A stretch of 64,000 nt of DNA, taken from the NCBI GenBank assembly GCA_038501195.1, contig JBBPUQ010000010.1, positions 2,063,501 to 2,127,500 of the forward strand. The letters run 5' to 3'. This stretch comes from Nemania diffusa (Eukaryota > Ascomycota > Sordariomycetes > Xylariales > Xylariaceae). The stretch's first letter is position 1. Each line of letters starts with the position of its first letter. The notes beneath the pieces are model-generated. The model ran no database searches and was not told where the DNA came from. It saw nothing but the letters and a program-made list of their open reading frames with translations. The position numbers and the translations under genes are program-made. This document shows, piece after piece, positions 54,690 through 64,000 of this stretch.

Positions 54690-55034
54690 GTCAGTTTATA
54701 AGCACAAAGCGCGACTAAGTCGCGGACAATTGCAATTTTTCAAATTGCCTAACTCTAAGGCCACTTGTTTGCTATGAATTTCGGGTTGTAGCCCGTTTAC
54801 ACTTTTTGGTCTATGCGCCCACATAAGTCGTATTAATAATGCTCCTGACTTTTCTTGCTGGGCTAAGAAATGGCCGGTGTTAAAGATAGGTGTGCTTATC
54901 CCGTCTCATATCTCCAGATGGCCCAATAGAACAAGCGTCATGATTTGCCGGTGGTATCACCTGGATCTCGCCGGCATTCAGAAGTTTACCTCTCAATTCC
55001 TTGATACAATTTGTGTCGTGATGCGAAGCTCGTT
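54690..55034. other. Convergent spacer, permease / regulator
   Basis: 345 bp of shared 3' flank. No feature recognised. Confidence 0.5.
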
Positions 55035-56646
55035 TTACGGGGCCCAGCCAATCTCCTCGAGGGGCCACTGAATCCAAAGGCGATATCTCTCATCTAATGT
55101 TGAGTATATCCGCTCGATAAGGTGAAATGCCCATCCTTCGATCCACCATAGGTGCTCTAGACGATTTAGAAGCACACAGAAGAACGCCAACACACACAGT
55201 GCCCCGCTGTCACGACTTTTGAGCAGCTCTACAAATGGTTCGGGGATCTTTACTAGCCACATTAATGCACCTCTCATACGTTCTTCCTCGTCAAGTCCGC
55301 TCTTGTAGAAAAGATTGAAACACCTCCGCAGGGTCAATATTCCTTCACAAAGATCAGCGACCTTATGTGGCGGCGCATGAGCCCGGATGTTATTCTCCAG
55401 ATCTTTTAAACCCTCGTGCTCCTGATTTTCAAGTTCCCATTGAATCCCTAGTTTCATACCTGCGTAGAAGAGTGCGTCCAAGCTAGACATAGAAAGGACG
55501 GCGTCCCCTTCGGAAGCAAGCAATGTCCGTACACCGCGAATAATGAGGAGCCAATCAGGGACAACCCCGTTAGAGACGAGGAGAAAGTTATCGGGAGTTC
55601 GAGGTTTAGCAAAGGTGATAATGGTCGTTATCATGCTGAAATGAAAAATGGGCGGGAAAGTCTCACCCCTGGCATCCGTTATTAAGGGCAGGACCATGGA
55701 AGATGCAGCGGTTTGATGTATCATAGCCTGCTCAACGAACATGTCCTTCTGCTGTGGACGCAGTCGGGCAAGATGCAAGGCTGCTATCGAAAAGACCCCC
55801 CTAAGAACGTAAGGGTGGGAGAATCCTAACTGGGGCACATTGACCCGCCACTACGAACTATAGTTAGCAACCTTCATAGAATAGTAGAAGTCGGTCGAGC
55901 GTCGAGGATGTGGTAGGATTATATGATTAAAATAAGGCACGAGAAGGGCCTCCCCACTGCTAATAGGAATACAGGATAAAGAGAGTAGTATCTCAATTTC
56001 ACTTACAAAACTACGGGCTACTGTGTCGCAGGCTAAAGTTAGACTCGTTGAGGTGATGTAGTGATGAAATAGCTCGAGCTCGAGAACACTAAACCACGTC
56101 GCAGGGTACTGAGAAGTGTCGGGCGTCGAGACTATCGACGGGGAGGTTAACTGATGAATAGAGAGGGCGTCTCTACTGCTGCCAGAGTCATGGTGGCTTC
56201 GAGGTGTCGTCGTGTCTGTCTCGAAAATGAAGTCACATTGCACTCCGCGACTAGGTTGTCACAGTTAGTCGATTGGTCAGTAGGTAGGCAGGGGTAAATC
56301 TATGGTGTCCCGTTCAGAATCGATGGCAAGTTTAACTACTATCTACTCTGTAAACCTATAAGCTTGGACACTTACGTCTGACATCTTCGACAGGAGGGCC
56401 GTGTCTCGTCACACTATCGGCAAAGAGCGATCAGTATTTATTTAAGGCGAATCAAGCAGCGTAGCATGGCTATGCGTAACAGGGCTTTTGACGAAGATAG
56501 GTAGGTAGACCACGTGTGTCTTGTATGTCTTAATCTGGGTCCCAGGACCCTGGGCTTACTTTAACTCTCCTCGCCTTGCAAACACGGCAGCCAGTCCGAG
56601 ATTTCGAATGAGGTCTACGGACAGGGTTCGGGCGTTGTGGTGACAT
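55035..56646 (-). CDS. Zn2Cys6 transcription factor, four exons
   Basis: Fungal binuclear zinc-cluster regulator. Exons 56646-56560, 56413-56376, 56250-56007 and 55850-55035 (introns 146, 125 and 156 nt) give 394 aa. The DNA-binding cluster is spread over three exons: Cys20 and Cys23 in GCRVCKARRVK, Cys30, Cys37 and Cys40 in CDETRPSCRRC, and Cys47 in RGVQCDF. This is exactly CX2CX6CX6CX2CX6C. The N-terminus is Arg/Pro-rich. A Ser/Thr-rich linker is followed from about residue 95 by the helical regulatory region (LELELFHHYITSTSL, then HPYVLRGVFSIAALHLA), as in Upc2-like sterol/fungal-specific regulators. The cluster only appears when the small exons are joined, which strongly supports the model. 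Adjacent to and convergent with the permease; a regulatory link is possible but untested. Confidence 0.9.
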
Positions 56647-57371
56647 GATTATATATGCAATGCACTTATCGGATCCTTTGCAGTACGAGCCTCGTTTGCT
56701 GGTATGCATTGGTCGCGAGGGGCTAGAAGGGGATGAAGATGATTCGTCGCATCATAAGTAGGCGATGAATAACAGTGAGAGCGGAGGGTCAGTGGTCGTA
56801 AATCTCCATCGTCTAGCTACTAAATCCGAAGCCAAGCCCCTTTGTTCGCGTACAAGGTTCTACGTATGTAGTAGACTATCATATGTAGTGGGTAATAGTG
56901 TGGATCCCGTAGGTACCTAAAGGAACAAAATGCATCTCTAGAACCATGCAGAACTGGTCCATGGCATGCATTAAGCGCATCGGAGCAAGATACATGTATA
57001 CGCCCCATATACAAGGAGCTAGGTAACGTATATAGCAGTATGTGCATATGTATTCCGAAGTATGTTTCTAAATGTTCTAAGAAAACAACACAAGCTATGT
57101 ACTACAATACAGGTACTTATTATTTACATTTGTACTCTCGTGAGAAGTACTATATGTACTTACTAACACTCCGGGTGAGGTATACGTACCTTGAAGGTGG
57201 AGAACGCGGAACTACCCGGTTCTGACCTGTCAAGCTGAGTGGCATACCTATGTAGCTTGAAAATTTGGTTAGGGTGGGAGCTGCCAAGATGGCACCGGCC
57301 GGTGTCCATTTACATCAATTACTTCCAGTTCTTCCCTCAGCTTACAGTCTTGTTATTACGAGCTCTCCAGA
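56647..57371. other. Divergent upstream region, regulator / nuclease-like gene
   Basis: 725 bp between the Zn2Cys6 gene (minus) and the gene at 57372 (plus); holds both promoters. No clear sites; several short AT-rich palindromes near 57000-57180. Confidence 0.4.
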
Positions 57372-58556
57372 ATGGCATGGTCTCCAAAGATAAGCTTCAG
57401 CACCAAAGGCGGCCGCAAAAAGCGTTCGATCGATGCGTTACCAGACAACAAAGAGACGACTTCCGCGTTACCCTCCCCCCCTGAGCATTCCTACACAGAC
57501 GGCTCTGACGAGAACGGTGACGAAGACGTCGCCGAGAAAGACAAGCGAGCTGATGACGCCGAAAAGATTATCGAGCAGGTATACCAGACTGTTTGGGATG
57601 CTTTTTGCGGGCTGTCTACGGAAAGTTTCCCGACATTCCAGCTTCGTGGCCAAAGATCCTATGAAGAACTGTGCCACAGATTTCAAAAACACCGCGGCCT
57701 ATTAGAATACTTTGAAGATCAAATACGTGTAGACTGGGACGCTTCTACCGGCTTACTTACGCTACGACTAATATCTAGTGTTGTACATGAGATAGTCCAG
57801 GACCATCTAGTCATTGCTATCCATGATGAGCTAGATCGAATCGCGAAAGAAATTCCTACTCTCCAGGCAATACGGGGAAACATCATTACGTCCGGCCATA
57901 CTAAACTACAGAAGAGAAAGAAAGGTGCACGTGCGCCGCAGTTTTCAAAGGCTCCGGATGGGCAATTTCGATATAAAGGGGAACCGTACCCGCCTTTTAT
58001 TATCGAGGTTGCTTATAGCCAGGAGGAAAGAAACCTACTCTCTAAAGTAAAAGAAATATTCAGGGAGTTCCCAGGTGGTGTCTGTACTGTCCTTACTATA
58101 GATATCAACTATGAACGGCCCGACGTACGGAAGGCAGACGACCATCCTCAGGGCGCGTCCGTCTCGCTGTGGGCTTCGACAGAGGAGGATGACGACACCA
58201 TTGGAATCGAAAAGGTAATAGATTCAAGAATTTTCCGTGGCGCAGACGGTCAGACCATACCAGGAGACCTCGTTCTTCCATTTGCGATGCTGCTACCGTT
58301 GCACAAACGCAGCGAGATCACAGAATCTGCTCGCGATGCTGAACTTCGGATCAGCTTCGCCTCTCTGTCAGAGTCCGTACAAATTGCCAAAGAAGAAGAA
58401 CGCATTATAGAGGCAAGCCCTTCACCATCGCCGTCACCTCGACCTAAGAAACTTAGGTTCCGAGATAAGGATGGGAATGTGACGGGAGAAATGGACGGGG
58501 GTCCCCGACCCAAACGGCAACAAAATGAGGTCTTCATCAGAGATGAAGGGGTCTAG
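57372..58556 (+). CDS. PD-(D/E)XK nuclease-like fungal protein, intact copy
   Basis: Single exon, 394 aa. The N-terminal ~60 residues are charged and low-complexity. From about 62 onward the order of motifs is EQVYQTVWDAFCGL, YFEDQIRVDWDASTGLL, SSVVHEIVQDHL, then PPFIIEVAYSQEERNLLSKVKEIF and GGVCTVLTIDINYE. The DWDASTG / IIEVAYSQ / L-K-E spacing resembles, from memory, an expanded fungal family with a Uma2-like restriction-endonuclease fold, in which the Glu of IIEV would be a PD-(D/E)XK residue. The upstream Asp is less certain, and activity is not shown. The C-terminus has PSPSPSPRPKK and an LRFRDKDGN block. A decayed paralogue at 26631-27601 shares almost every block, so the family has multiplied in this genome. 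Confidence 0.72.
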   Translation: MAWSPKISFSTKGGRKKRSIDALPDNKETTSALPSPPEHSYTDGSDENGDEDVAEKDKRADDAEKIIEQVYQTVWDAFCGLSTESFPTFQLRGQRSYEELCHRFQKHRGLLEYFEDQIRVDWDASTGLLTLRLISSVVHEIVQDHLVIAIHDELDRIAKEIPTLQAIRGNIITSGHTKLQKRKKGARAPQFSKAPDGQFRYKGEPYPPFIIEVAYSQEERNLLSKVKEIFREFPGGVCTVLTIDINYERPDVRKADDHPQGASVSLWASTEEDDDTIGIEKVIDSRIFRGADGQTIPGDLVLPFAMLLPLHKRSEITESARDAELRISFASLSESVQIAKEEERIIEASPSPSPSPRPKKLRFRDKDGNVTGEMDGGPRPKRQQNEVFIRDEGV

Positions 58557-59491
58557 TTACCTTTATTCGCTCCCCAAGAAAGCCTAAGGTGCAAGGCAAT
58601 TGGGGTTTTCTTTTCCTTTCTTCTCCTTTTTTCCCCCTTTTCCCCTCCTTTTTTTAATAGGTATGTAGCAGTGTGCCGTAGTTCTCGTTTAAATTTGAAA
58701 GTTGAGAATAACTGAATGACAACGGAAACATAAGTTCAAATGGGCAGTGAGTAGTTGAATGGGCGACTTCCGCAGCTGCTGAGTAGTACAAAAAGAACTG
58801 CAAGAATATTTATTACAAAATTAGTCCAGAGTTTTATATAATACTTGCGTCATATCGTCAAACATAAATAATAGTAGCCACAGCACTGTTCCAAAAGTAC
58901 TAGTTTTTTAATTAATACACACAGCTATAATACCTCATAATCCTGAATTCCACAAGGAAGATAAAGGACTGAAAGGTGCATGCTCGAAAGTATAGTTTTA
59001 ATCTCGCTACATACTACTAGAGTGGTAACTAGAGAAACTAGAATCCCTTCATGAAACAAGCTTCATTAGTACTATCAATAATATAAGGGAATTTAACGAG
59101 CTTTTGTTGAGCCTAGATTAAGCTTAATAAAAACACAATGTTGGCTGCTGTACACATAATATTTGAGCACATCTCACCTACTATGCAGAAAAATATTATC
59201 CAGTCAGTTCACTTAAGAGCCTGTTTTGTTAGCGCCTCTTGCTTTTATATGGATAATCTTTGTACTACTAATCTAGAAACCTTCTGTAAAGCACGTTTGA
59301 ATACAGAACATCGTATTTCCCCAGGACCGAGCGAAAATGCGTCCCTTCGTTCATTGATTCATTCATCTGTAGAGCCGACGACGCCGCTGATGCAAATGAC
59401 CCTTAGAACGCCGTAAGACCAGACTATACACACAGAGAAAATCACACACACACTTTGCAAGCCGAAAAAAAAACCCCCCCAATCTCCCTTT
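58557..59491. other. AT-rich 3' flank without a gene
   Basis: 935 bp with a pyrimidine-rich tract at 58605-58655. The open frame at 59138-59416 has no recognisable character. The right end is the 3' flank of the gene at 59492. Confidence 0.5.
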
Positions 59492-60148
59492 TCACTTCAG
59501 ACCGCCAAAGGCACGATCGAGCTCCTCGCCCTGGTCCACGGCCATCTCACTGACGTGCTCGCGCCCGCCCACGATGCTCATCTCAGCGAGCTGCGCGGCG
59601 ACGTCGGCGCCGCCCTCGCCCTCGCCCTCGCCGTCGGGCCTGCCGCCGCCGACGCCACGCTCGGGCTCGAGCAGGCGCGCCTCGCTGTCGAGCCAGCCGG
59701 GGGCGACGCGGCGCTTCTCGGCGAGCTGGCGGGCGCGGATGCGGTCGTCGACGCCGGCGAGCTCGCGCGCGGCGTCGTCGAGGAGGCGGGCGAGGTGGGC
59801 CCTGAGCGCCTCGCAGGACGCGACGATGTCGTCCGGGTGCGCGGCGTGGCCCGACGCCGACACCACGTACTGGGGCCGCGCCGGCGTTACGGTCGTCGTC
59901 TCGCCGCTGCCGCTGCCGCTGCCGCTGCCGCTGCCGCCGGTGATGCCTGTCGAGGGCACCGGTAGCGTCGACGGCATGCTCTTGTACGTGTACGGCAGCG
60001 TCGCGGCCGTGGGCAGCGTGACGAAGGGCGATACTGTTAGCGGCACTTGCGCTAGTAGAGGGTGTGTGCCTAGAGAGACGGTCAGCGGGCTGTGTGAGAT
60101 TGATCAGTTACTTTTCGGGAGCTGGTTGTCCTTACGATCGTCACGCAT
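59492..60148 (-). CDS. Conserved-looking fungal protein of unknown function, two exons
   Basis: A 13-nt first exon (60148-60136, MRDD plus one base) joins through a 66-nt intron (GTAAGG donor, CTGAC branch site, TAG acceptor) to 60069-59492, giving 196 aa. Residues about 1-30 are hydrophobic-polar (THPLLAQVPLTVSPFVTLP). A Ser/Gly run near 50-60 is encoded by a GCCGCT-type hexamer repeat (59903-59938). The core is HPDDIVASCEALRAHLARLLDDAARELAGVDDRIRAR, followed by LAEKRRVAPGWLDSEARLLEPE, which looks strongly selected. The C-terminus is Gly/Glu-rich. I recognise the RRVAPGWLD pattern as one seen in uncharacterised ascomycete proteins, without a function. The intron was chosen because no ATG exists in the open part of exon 2 before the conserved region. 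Divergent from pICln. Confidence 0.72.
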
Positions 60149-60530
60149 CGTGACTATGTTGTTCTCTGAGCTTTTTTATGTGAGTGTTTTATGAAGTGGT
60201 TTTTATTTGTTTCCTCCTGCATAGGCTCTTTTGAATTAAAGCTTCCAACATGCTAGGTAGGTATTTATGTTCGCCGTAGGTACCTAGGTAGTCCTCGAGG
60301 TAGGAAGTTTATATTTACATAGCTGACAAGGGAGGGCTCGAGTAGGTACCTATATGCACCTAGGTATCGATAAGCCCCACCACAGCTTCTACGATTTAGA
60401 TAGCTTAGGTACCAGTCCAATGCGACACCACCATTGCGACAACGCAGCTTTCAAAATCTCTTTGGCATCTCCATATAGCGAAATTCCCACTTAAGAATCT
60501 CACAACTCTCGTCAATTCAAGAGGCCTAAA
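60149..60530. promoter_or_regulatory. Divergent upstream region, unknown gene / pICln
   Basis: 382 bp between two head-to-head genes. It contains three close TACCTAGGTA-type palindromes between about 60280 and 60370. Presumed to hold both promoters. Confidence 0.45.
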
Positions 60531-61577
60531 ATGGCAATGCTCCCTGCCGTTATAAAGAGCCGCCCTTCGGCAGAGAATGACTTCCTGCCTTTGAGTGAGT
60601 ACCAGGCTCAGACGCCCGAGACCTTCTTCGAGGGGAAGCCGGTTCTGTACTTTCACGATGAAAGTATCAAGGCCTGGGTCTCGAGCGACCAATACGAACG
60701 CTTATTTTTCTTCTCGAAGACCACCGCCGATAACCTTACGTCGCTAAACCCCACCCCGCCCGAGTCTCACGCGCTCGACAGCGAGGACAGACAAACGCGC
60801 GAGGAGAAAAGGGTCGAGGTCTTCGTTTCTTCTAGGTAGACCAGATCAGATCCCCGCCCGCTAGCTAGCATGTTGAAAATGCAGATTGCCCGCGCCCATA
60901 CTGACGGCACTCGTAGGAAATTGACGCTGTTCTCGGCCAACAGCGGTACCGGCGTCGAGATCCCATACCCGGCCGTCACGCTCCACGCCATCAAGAACTT
61001 TAGGCGGGCCGGCGACGACTCGTTCAAGTTCGCGGGCGTGTACATGCAGCTCGAGTTCTCCGATTCCAACCCCGACGACGACGAAAGCTTCACGCCCATC
61101 GAACTCACGCTCATTCCTTGCAAAGCGGACTCCAATGCATCGGTCATAGACCCCCTAAACGCGGAACGCACGACCGCCCTTTTCAACCAGATATCAGCCT
61201 GTTCGAATCTAAATCCCGACCCCCGTAACGAGGAGGGCGACGAAGATGAGGACGACGATGAATTTAACGCAGATCATATCATATTCGAAGGCAGTGTCGA
61301 TCCAGGGGTGGCGATCGAGGGCCTGCCGGGGGTATTGCAGGGCAGCTTGAGTGGAGGTCTACCACCGCCCATGCCGGGGAGCTCGGGCTGGATAACCGCG
61401 GAGAACGTCGACGAATATTTCGATGAAGATGGGAATTGGATCGGTGATGACGGTGTCAGCGGTGAGCTTGGTGATGGCGCGGGTCGCGTTCGCGGTCGGG
61501 ACGAGATTGATCAAGATGGGACCAACGGTCATGAAGAGGCGGAAGACGGCGACGCAAAGCGACCCCGGACTGAGTAA
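60531..61577 (+). CDS. pICln-like Sm-protein chaperone / methylosome subunit
   Basis: Exons 60531-60835 and 60917-61577 (81-nt intron, CTGAC branch site, TAG acceptor) give 321 aa. The split PH-like Voldacs domain starts with GKPVLYFHDESIKAWVSSDQYERLFFF and EVFVSSRKLTLFSANSGTGVEIPYPAVTLHAI (across the intron), and continues with YMQLEFSD and FTPIELTLIP. A long acidic loop and an acidic C-terminal tail follow, as in pICln; WITAENVDEYFDEDGNW near 285 resembles the C-terminal helix that contacts Sm proteins or PRMT5 partners. pICln delivers Sm proteins to the methylosome and prevents premature Sm-ring assembly. The splice is supported because it rejoins VSSR to KLTLF in the conserved strand. SmD3, a client of this pathway, is encoded at 5779. 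Confidence 0.9.
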
Positions 61578-62100
61578 ATATGTTGCCCCCTCCTTCATAA
61601 AAGAGAATCTTTTCGTGCTGGCATGGTCATTTCTTGGCTACGCGATAGAGCAGGTGATTTATATATCATGCTCTGTTTGTTCATCTACAAACATGTGGGA
61701 CGAACTACGATTATGCTGAGGCGATGGCCATATTTGGTGTTGATGCGAATCTGAGGGGTCCGGTATTGGTATGTCTCAATTCGTTAGCCGACATGGGAAC
61801 CAGTTCTATTGGTATGATTCTAACGTGATTTAGTTGGCCGGCCATTTTCGCTGACGCTGCGTGAGATTCATCATATATGCACAGGCGCACGTGGAGCAAA
61901 CATGGGAAAAGTCTTATTATGTCTACAACAAACTTGGCTAGATAATAAATAAACAGTATCTTGAAAAGATATACACGAAATAAGCTCCATCGTCCAGGCG
62001 TGTTGTGCTGAAAATATCCTTGCTAATCATCTCATCCGAGCCCCCTTTTCAGCCTATAGCCCCAACCTTTCGAGAGTCGCGTGCCCTCTCCCTCCTACAT
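61578..62100. other. Convergent spacer after pICln
   Basis: 523 bp, AT-rich, containing the 3' flanks of two convergent genes. No feature recognised. Confidence 0.5.
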
Positions 62101-64000
62101 TTACTTGGCTACCTGTATCATTAAACCACCAGACTCGAGGCTAGTATTCGCCCCTTCCGGCATGCCTTGTACGCTATAGCCGGCCCTCTCCCTCAGCATC
62201 CGCCGTGCACGATCGAGATCCTGCTCGAAGCTCTCAACCACCGTGTGGCGGCGCGACCTCCTCATGCTCGCCCTCGGCACCGCAGCATCGTCTTCCGCGC
62301 CCGTCTTCATCTCGCCCTCCTCCACGCCGCCCCCGCCGCGCCGCGGCATCATCTCGGCATCTCTCCCGCTGCTCAGACACGCCCCCAGCGAGAGGTAATT
62401 CCGCCCGCCAGCGCCGACCCCGCGCTTGCCGGGACTGCACCCGCCGCCGCGCAGCGCGGGGAGCGTGGGGCTCGTCACCTCCCCGTCCCCGCCGTCCCCG
62501 TCTCCGCCGCCGGCGACGTGCGTCGTCGTCGTCGCGGTGCTGTACCCGCTGACGCAGCTCACCTGGCTGTTCATGCGGCGGAGCTCGGCGACGGCGCTCG
62601 TCACGCGCATGGTGTGCCGCGTCGCCGCCATCGCCGCCGCGGGGCGGAGCGGCGCCAGCCTGTCCTCGCCGTCCTCGCCGTCGCCGTCCTGCGAGTACGC
62701 CGACCCCCCCGAGAAGACGCTGGCCCCGCCTAGGCTGGCCTCCCGCAGCCCCTGCGACTGCCGGTATCCCGGCATCGTCGCGCCGGAGGATGGTGGAGGA
62801 GGAGGAGAAAGGAGACCGGCGGCGGTGTGCGTGTATGCGCTGGTCGGGGGGCTGGAGACGGCGTTGTTCAGACGCTCGTGCGCGGAGCGGAAGCTGGCGC
62901 CGTCGTCGGCGTCAGCGTCAGCGTCAGCGTCTACTACTATCACCACCTCGTCCTCGTCCTCGTCGCCCCAGCAGCGGCTCCTCGCGGTGGCGGCAGGCGA
63001 CGGCACTGTGATCATCGTGCTCGTGCTCAGCCGCGCCTGCTGCTGCCGCGCTCGCGTCTGCGAGCCCTGGCCGTCGACGCTGTCGCTGTAGCGGTTGTAC
63101 CCGTAGCTCTCGTACACGGAGGACAGCCCGCTATCCGACGCCGCCGAGGAGCTCGGTCCTCGCGTCGGCAGCGGCGCTGCTACTGGTGCTTGTGCCTGTG
63201 TCTGGAAGCGCGCCGCGGCGGAGTGGAAGGAGCCGAGCGTGGGCGAGTGGTGCTCGCTTGGCCGCAGGCGGTGGGGCGGGGGGAGCACGCGGCGTCGGTG
63301 CGTGGGCGAGGGCGTGGGCGAGCTGGAAACGCTCGTCTCTGTCGTGTCGGCCGCGGCGGGCGTGGCGGTGGCGTTGGGGAGGGGGGAGAAGACTTGGGAG
63401 AGACGCTGGGGTTTGCCTCGTGTTGGGGGGGTGCGGCTGGTGAAGGGGTCTTCGCTTGTGTTCTGCAGTGTATCGATCCTTAATTCTGGCCTGCCCCTTG
63501 GCGACATTCTAGGTGTTGGCTGCATCATGCCTGCTGGGCGCGGTGAAGCAGACGTAGCGGAAGGTAGGGTGCCGTTCGGTAAGATTTGCCCCAGTGTTCC
63601 TTGTCGTGTGTGGCGAGACCGAGGACTGTGGTTCGTCTCAAAGTTTCCTTGAACTCCATGTGTCTCACTATTGTTTCCAACCTCGCCGTCTCTCTGAGTC
63701 AGCCTGCCATCAAAGACATCAGATGTCTGCAAGGCCTCATCCAGATCTATAATTTCCGTGTCGTTTCCTTTATCGGGTACATCGTCTAGTTTCAAAATCG
63801 ACGGAGTCCCTTCCTCTTCACTGTACACGGTTGAGAGGGCCGACGACTGATCGCTCATAGGAGTATACGATCGTGGGATCATCACCTGCTGTGGGTAAGA
63901 AGGAGATGTCTGGGCCATGCGGCTTGGGCTAGAAAGCGCCGTGTGCATTCCATCAGCCTGGGAACCGCGCCTGGAAGGCGTCGCCACTCGACTGTCAGGT
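62101..64000 (-). CDS. Large low-complexity protein of unknown function, C-terminal part
   Basis: The frame is open from the right edge of the window to the stop at 62103-62101, at least 632 codons, and has no ATG at its upstream end; the start is therefore outside the window. Almost all of it is Ser/Pro/Ala/Gly-rich and presumably disordered, with a DADADADADD run encoded by a GCGTCA-type hexamer repeat near 62905-62933 and a DEDEDE stretch. Repeated SP/TP sites suggest phosphorylation by proline-directed kinases. The only part with selected character is near the end: MRRSRRHTVVESFEQDLDRARRMLRERAGY, probably a basic helix. No catalytic domain or membrane span in the visible part. GC content is very high in the middle. 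Function unknown. Confidence 0.65.
   Translation of the reverse strand, partial: PDSRVATPSRRGSQADGMHTALSSPSRMAQTSPSYPQQVMIPRSYTPMSDQSSALSTVYSEEEGTPSILKLDDVPDKGNDTEIIDLDEALQTSDVFDGRLTQRDGEVGNNSETHGVQGNFETNHSPRSRHTRQGTLGQILPNGTLPSATSASPRPAGMMQPTPRMSPRGRPELRIDTLQNTSEDPFTSRTPPTRGKPQRLSQVFSPLPNATATPAAADTTETSVSSSPTPSPTHRRRVLPPPHRLRPSEHHSPTLGSFHSAAARFQTQAQAPVAAPLPTRGPSSSAASDSGLSSVYESYGYNRYSDSVDGQGSQTRARQQQARLSTSTMITVPSPAATARSRCWGDEDEDEVVIVVDADADADADDGASFRSAHERLNNAVSSPPTSAYTHTAAGLLSPPPPPSSGATMPGYRQSQGLREASLGGASVFSGGSAYSQDGDGEDGEDRLAPLRPAAAMAATRHTMRVTSAVAELRRMNSQVSCVSGYSTATTTTHVAGGGDGDGGDGEVTSPTLPALRGGGCSPGKRGVGAGGRNYLSLGACLSSGRDAEMMPRRGGGGVEEGEMKTGAEDDAAVPRASMRRSRRHTVVESFEQDLDRARRMLRERAGYSVQGMPEGANTSLESGGLMIQVAK

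Noticed and set aside
62167..63652. Several plus-strand open frames opposite the low-complexity gene
   Set aside because: Arg/Ala-rich shadows caused by very high GC content; the minus-strand frame has the only long uninterrupted reading with a plausible conserved end.
1..64000. tRNA genes, rRNA genes or CRISPR arrays
   Set aside because: No paired A/B-box with cloverleaf potential, no rRNA-like sequence and no regularly spaced repeats were seen; CRISPR is not expected in a fungal nucleus.

Overview
The window is nuclear DNA of a filamentous ascomycete (Pezizomycotina, probably Sordariomycetes; the class is an inference). Genes are interrupted by short introns, mostly 49 to 156 nt, with GTAAGT-like donors, CTAAC/CTGAC branch sites and mostly YAG acceptors. 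Gene-rich blocks of near-50% or higher GC alternate with AT-rich, gene-poor, repeat-bearing stretches. No rRNA, tRNA or CRISPR array was recognised. I rebuilt 25 protein-coding genes (two cut by the window edges) and three pseudogenes or gene fragments by joining reading frames through consensus introns. In nearly all multi-exon models the spliced length is a whole number of codons.

Layout. 1-3000: end of an unknown gene, then an AT-rich stretch hiding a two-exon gene for a 65-residue Cys-rich protein. 3001-14329: housekeeping block with tryptophanyl-tRNA synthetase, Sm protein D3, a CipC-like stress protein, cysteinyl-tRNA synthetase with a probable mitochondrial leader, and the tRNA m1A58 methyltransferase catalytic subunit Trm61, which is divergent from CysRS. 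14330-28221: accessory region with a 394-bp TA-flanked inverted-repeat element, a DUF6594-like membrane protein, two convergent fungal-type protein kinases, a 107-bp direct repeat pair, a DUF3435 recombinase remnant and a decayed copy of the gene at 57372. 28222-34390: PAF-acetylhydrolase-like lipase, aspartyl aminopeptidase and a metallophosphoesterase. 35173-45274: frameshifted nucleotidyltransferase-like pseudogene, cytochrome P450, SYG1/XPR1 SPX-EXS protein, an 819-bp element with ~85-bp terminal inverted repeats, and a GH18 protein.

45709-57000: small conserved-looking gene, secreted sedolisin, an extremely AT-rich inverted-repeat element, then an NCS1 purine-cytosine permease convergent with a Zn2Cys6 regulator. 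57372-64000: intact member of a PD-(D/E)XK-like family, a small unknown gene, the Sm-protein chaperone pICln, and the C-terminal part of a large low-complexity protein.

Functional links. Two cytosolic aminoacyl-tRNA synthetases and a tRNA methyltransferase give the left block a translation theme. SmD3 and pICln act in the same snRNP assembly route. The permease and Zn2Cys6 regulator may form a transport/regulation pair. The most unusual part is 17.7-28.2 kb, where kinases, a DUF6594 protein, a recombinase remnant and a decayed nuclease-like gene sit among repeats. I found no complete new multi-gene system that I could defend. The best leads are the hidden Cys-rich gene, the nuclease-like family with its RIP-like pseudogene, and the three inverted-repeat elements.
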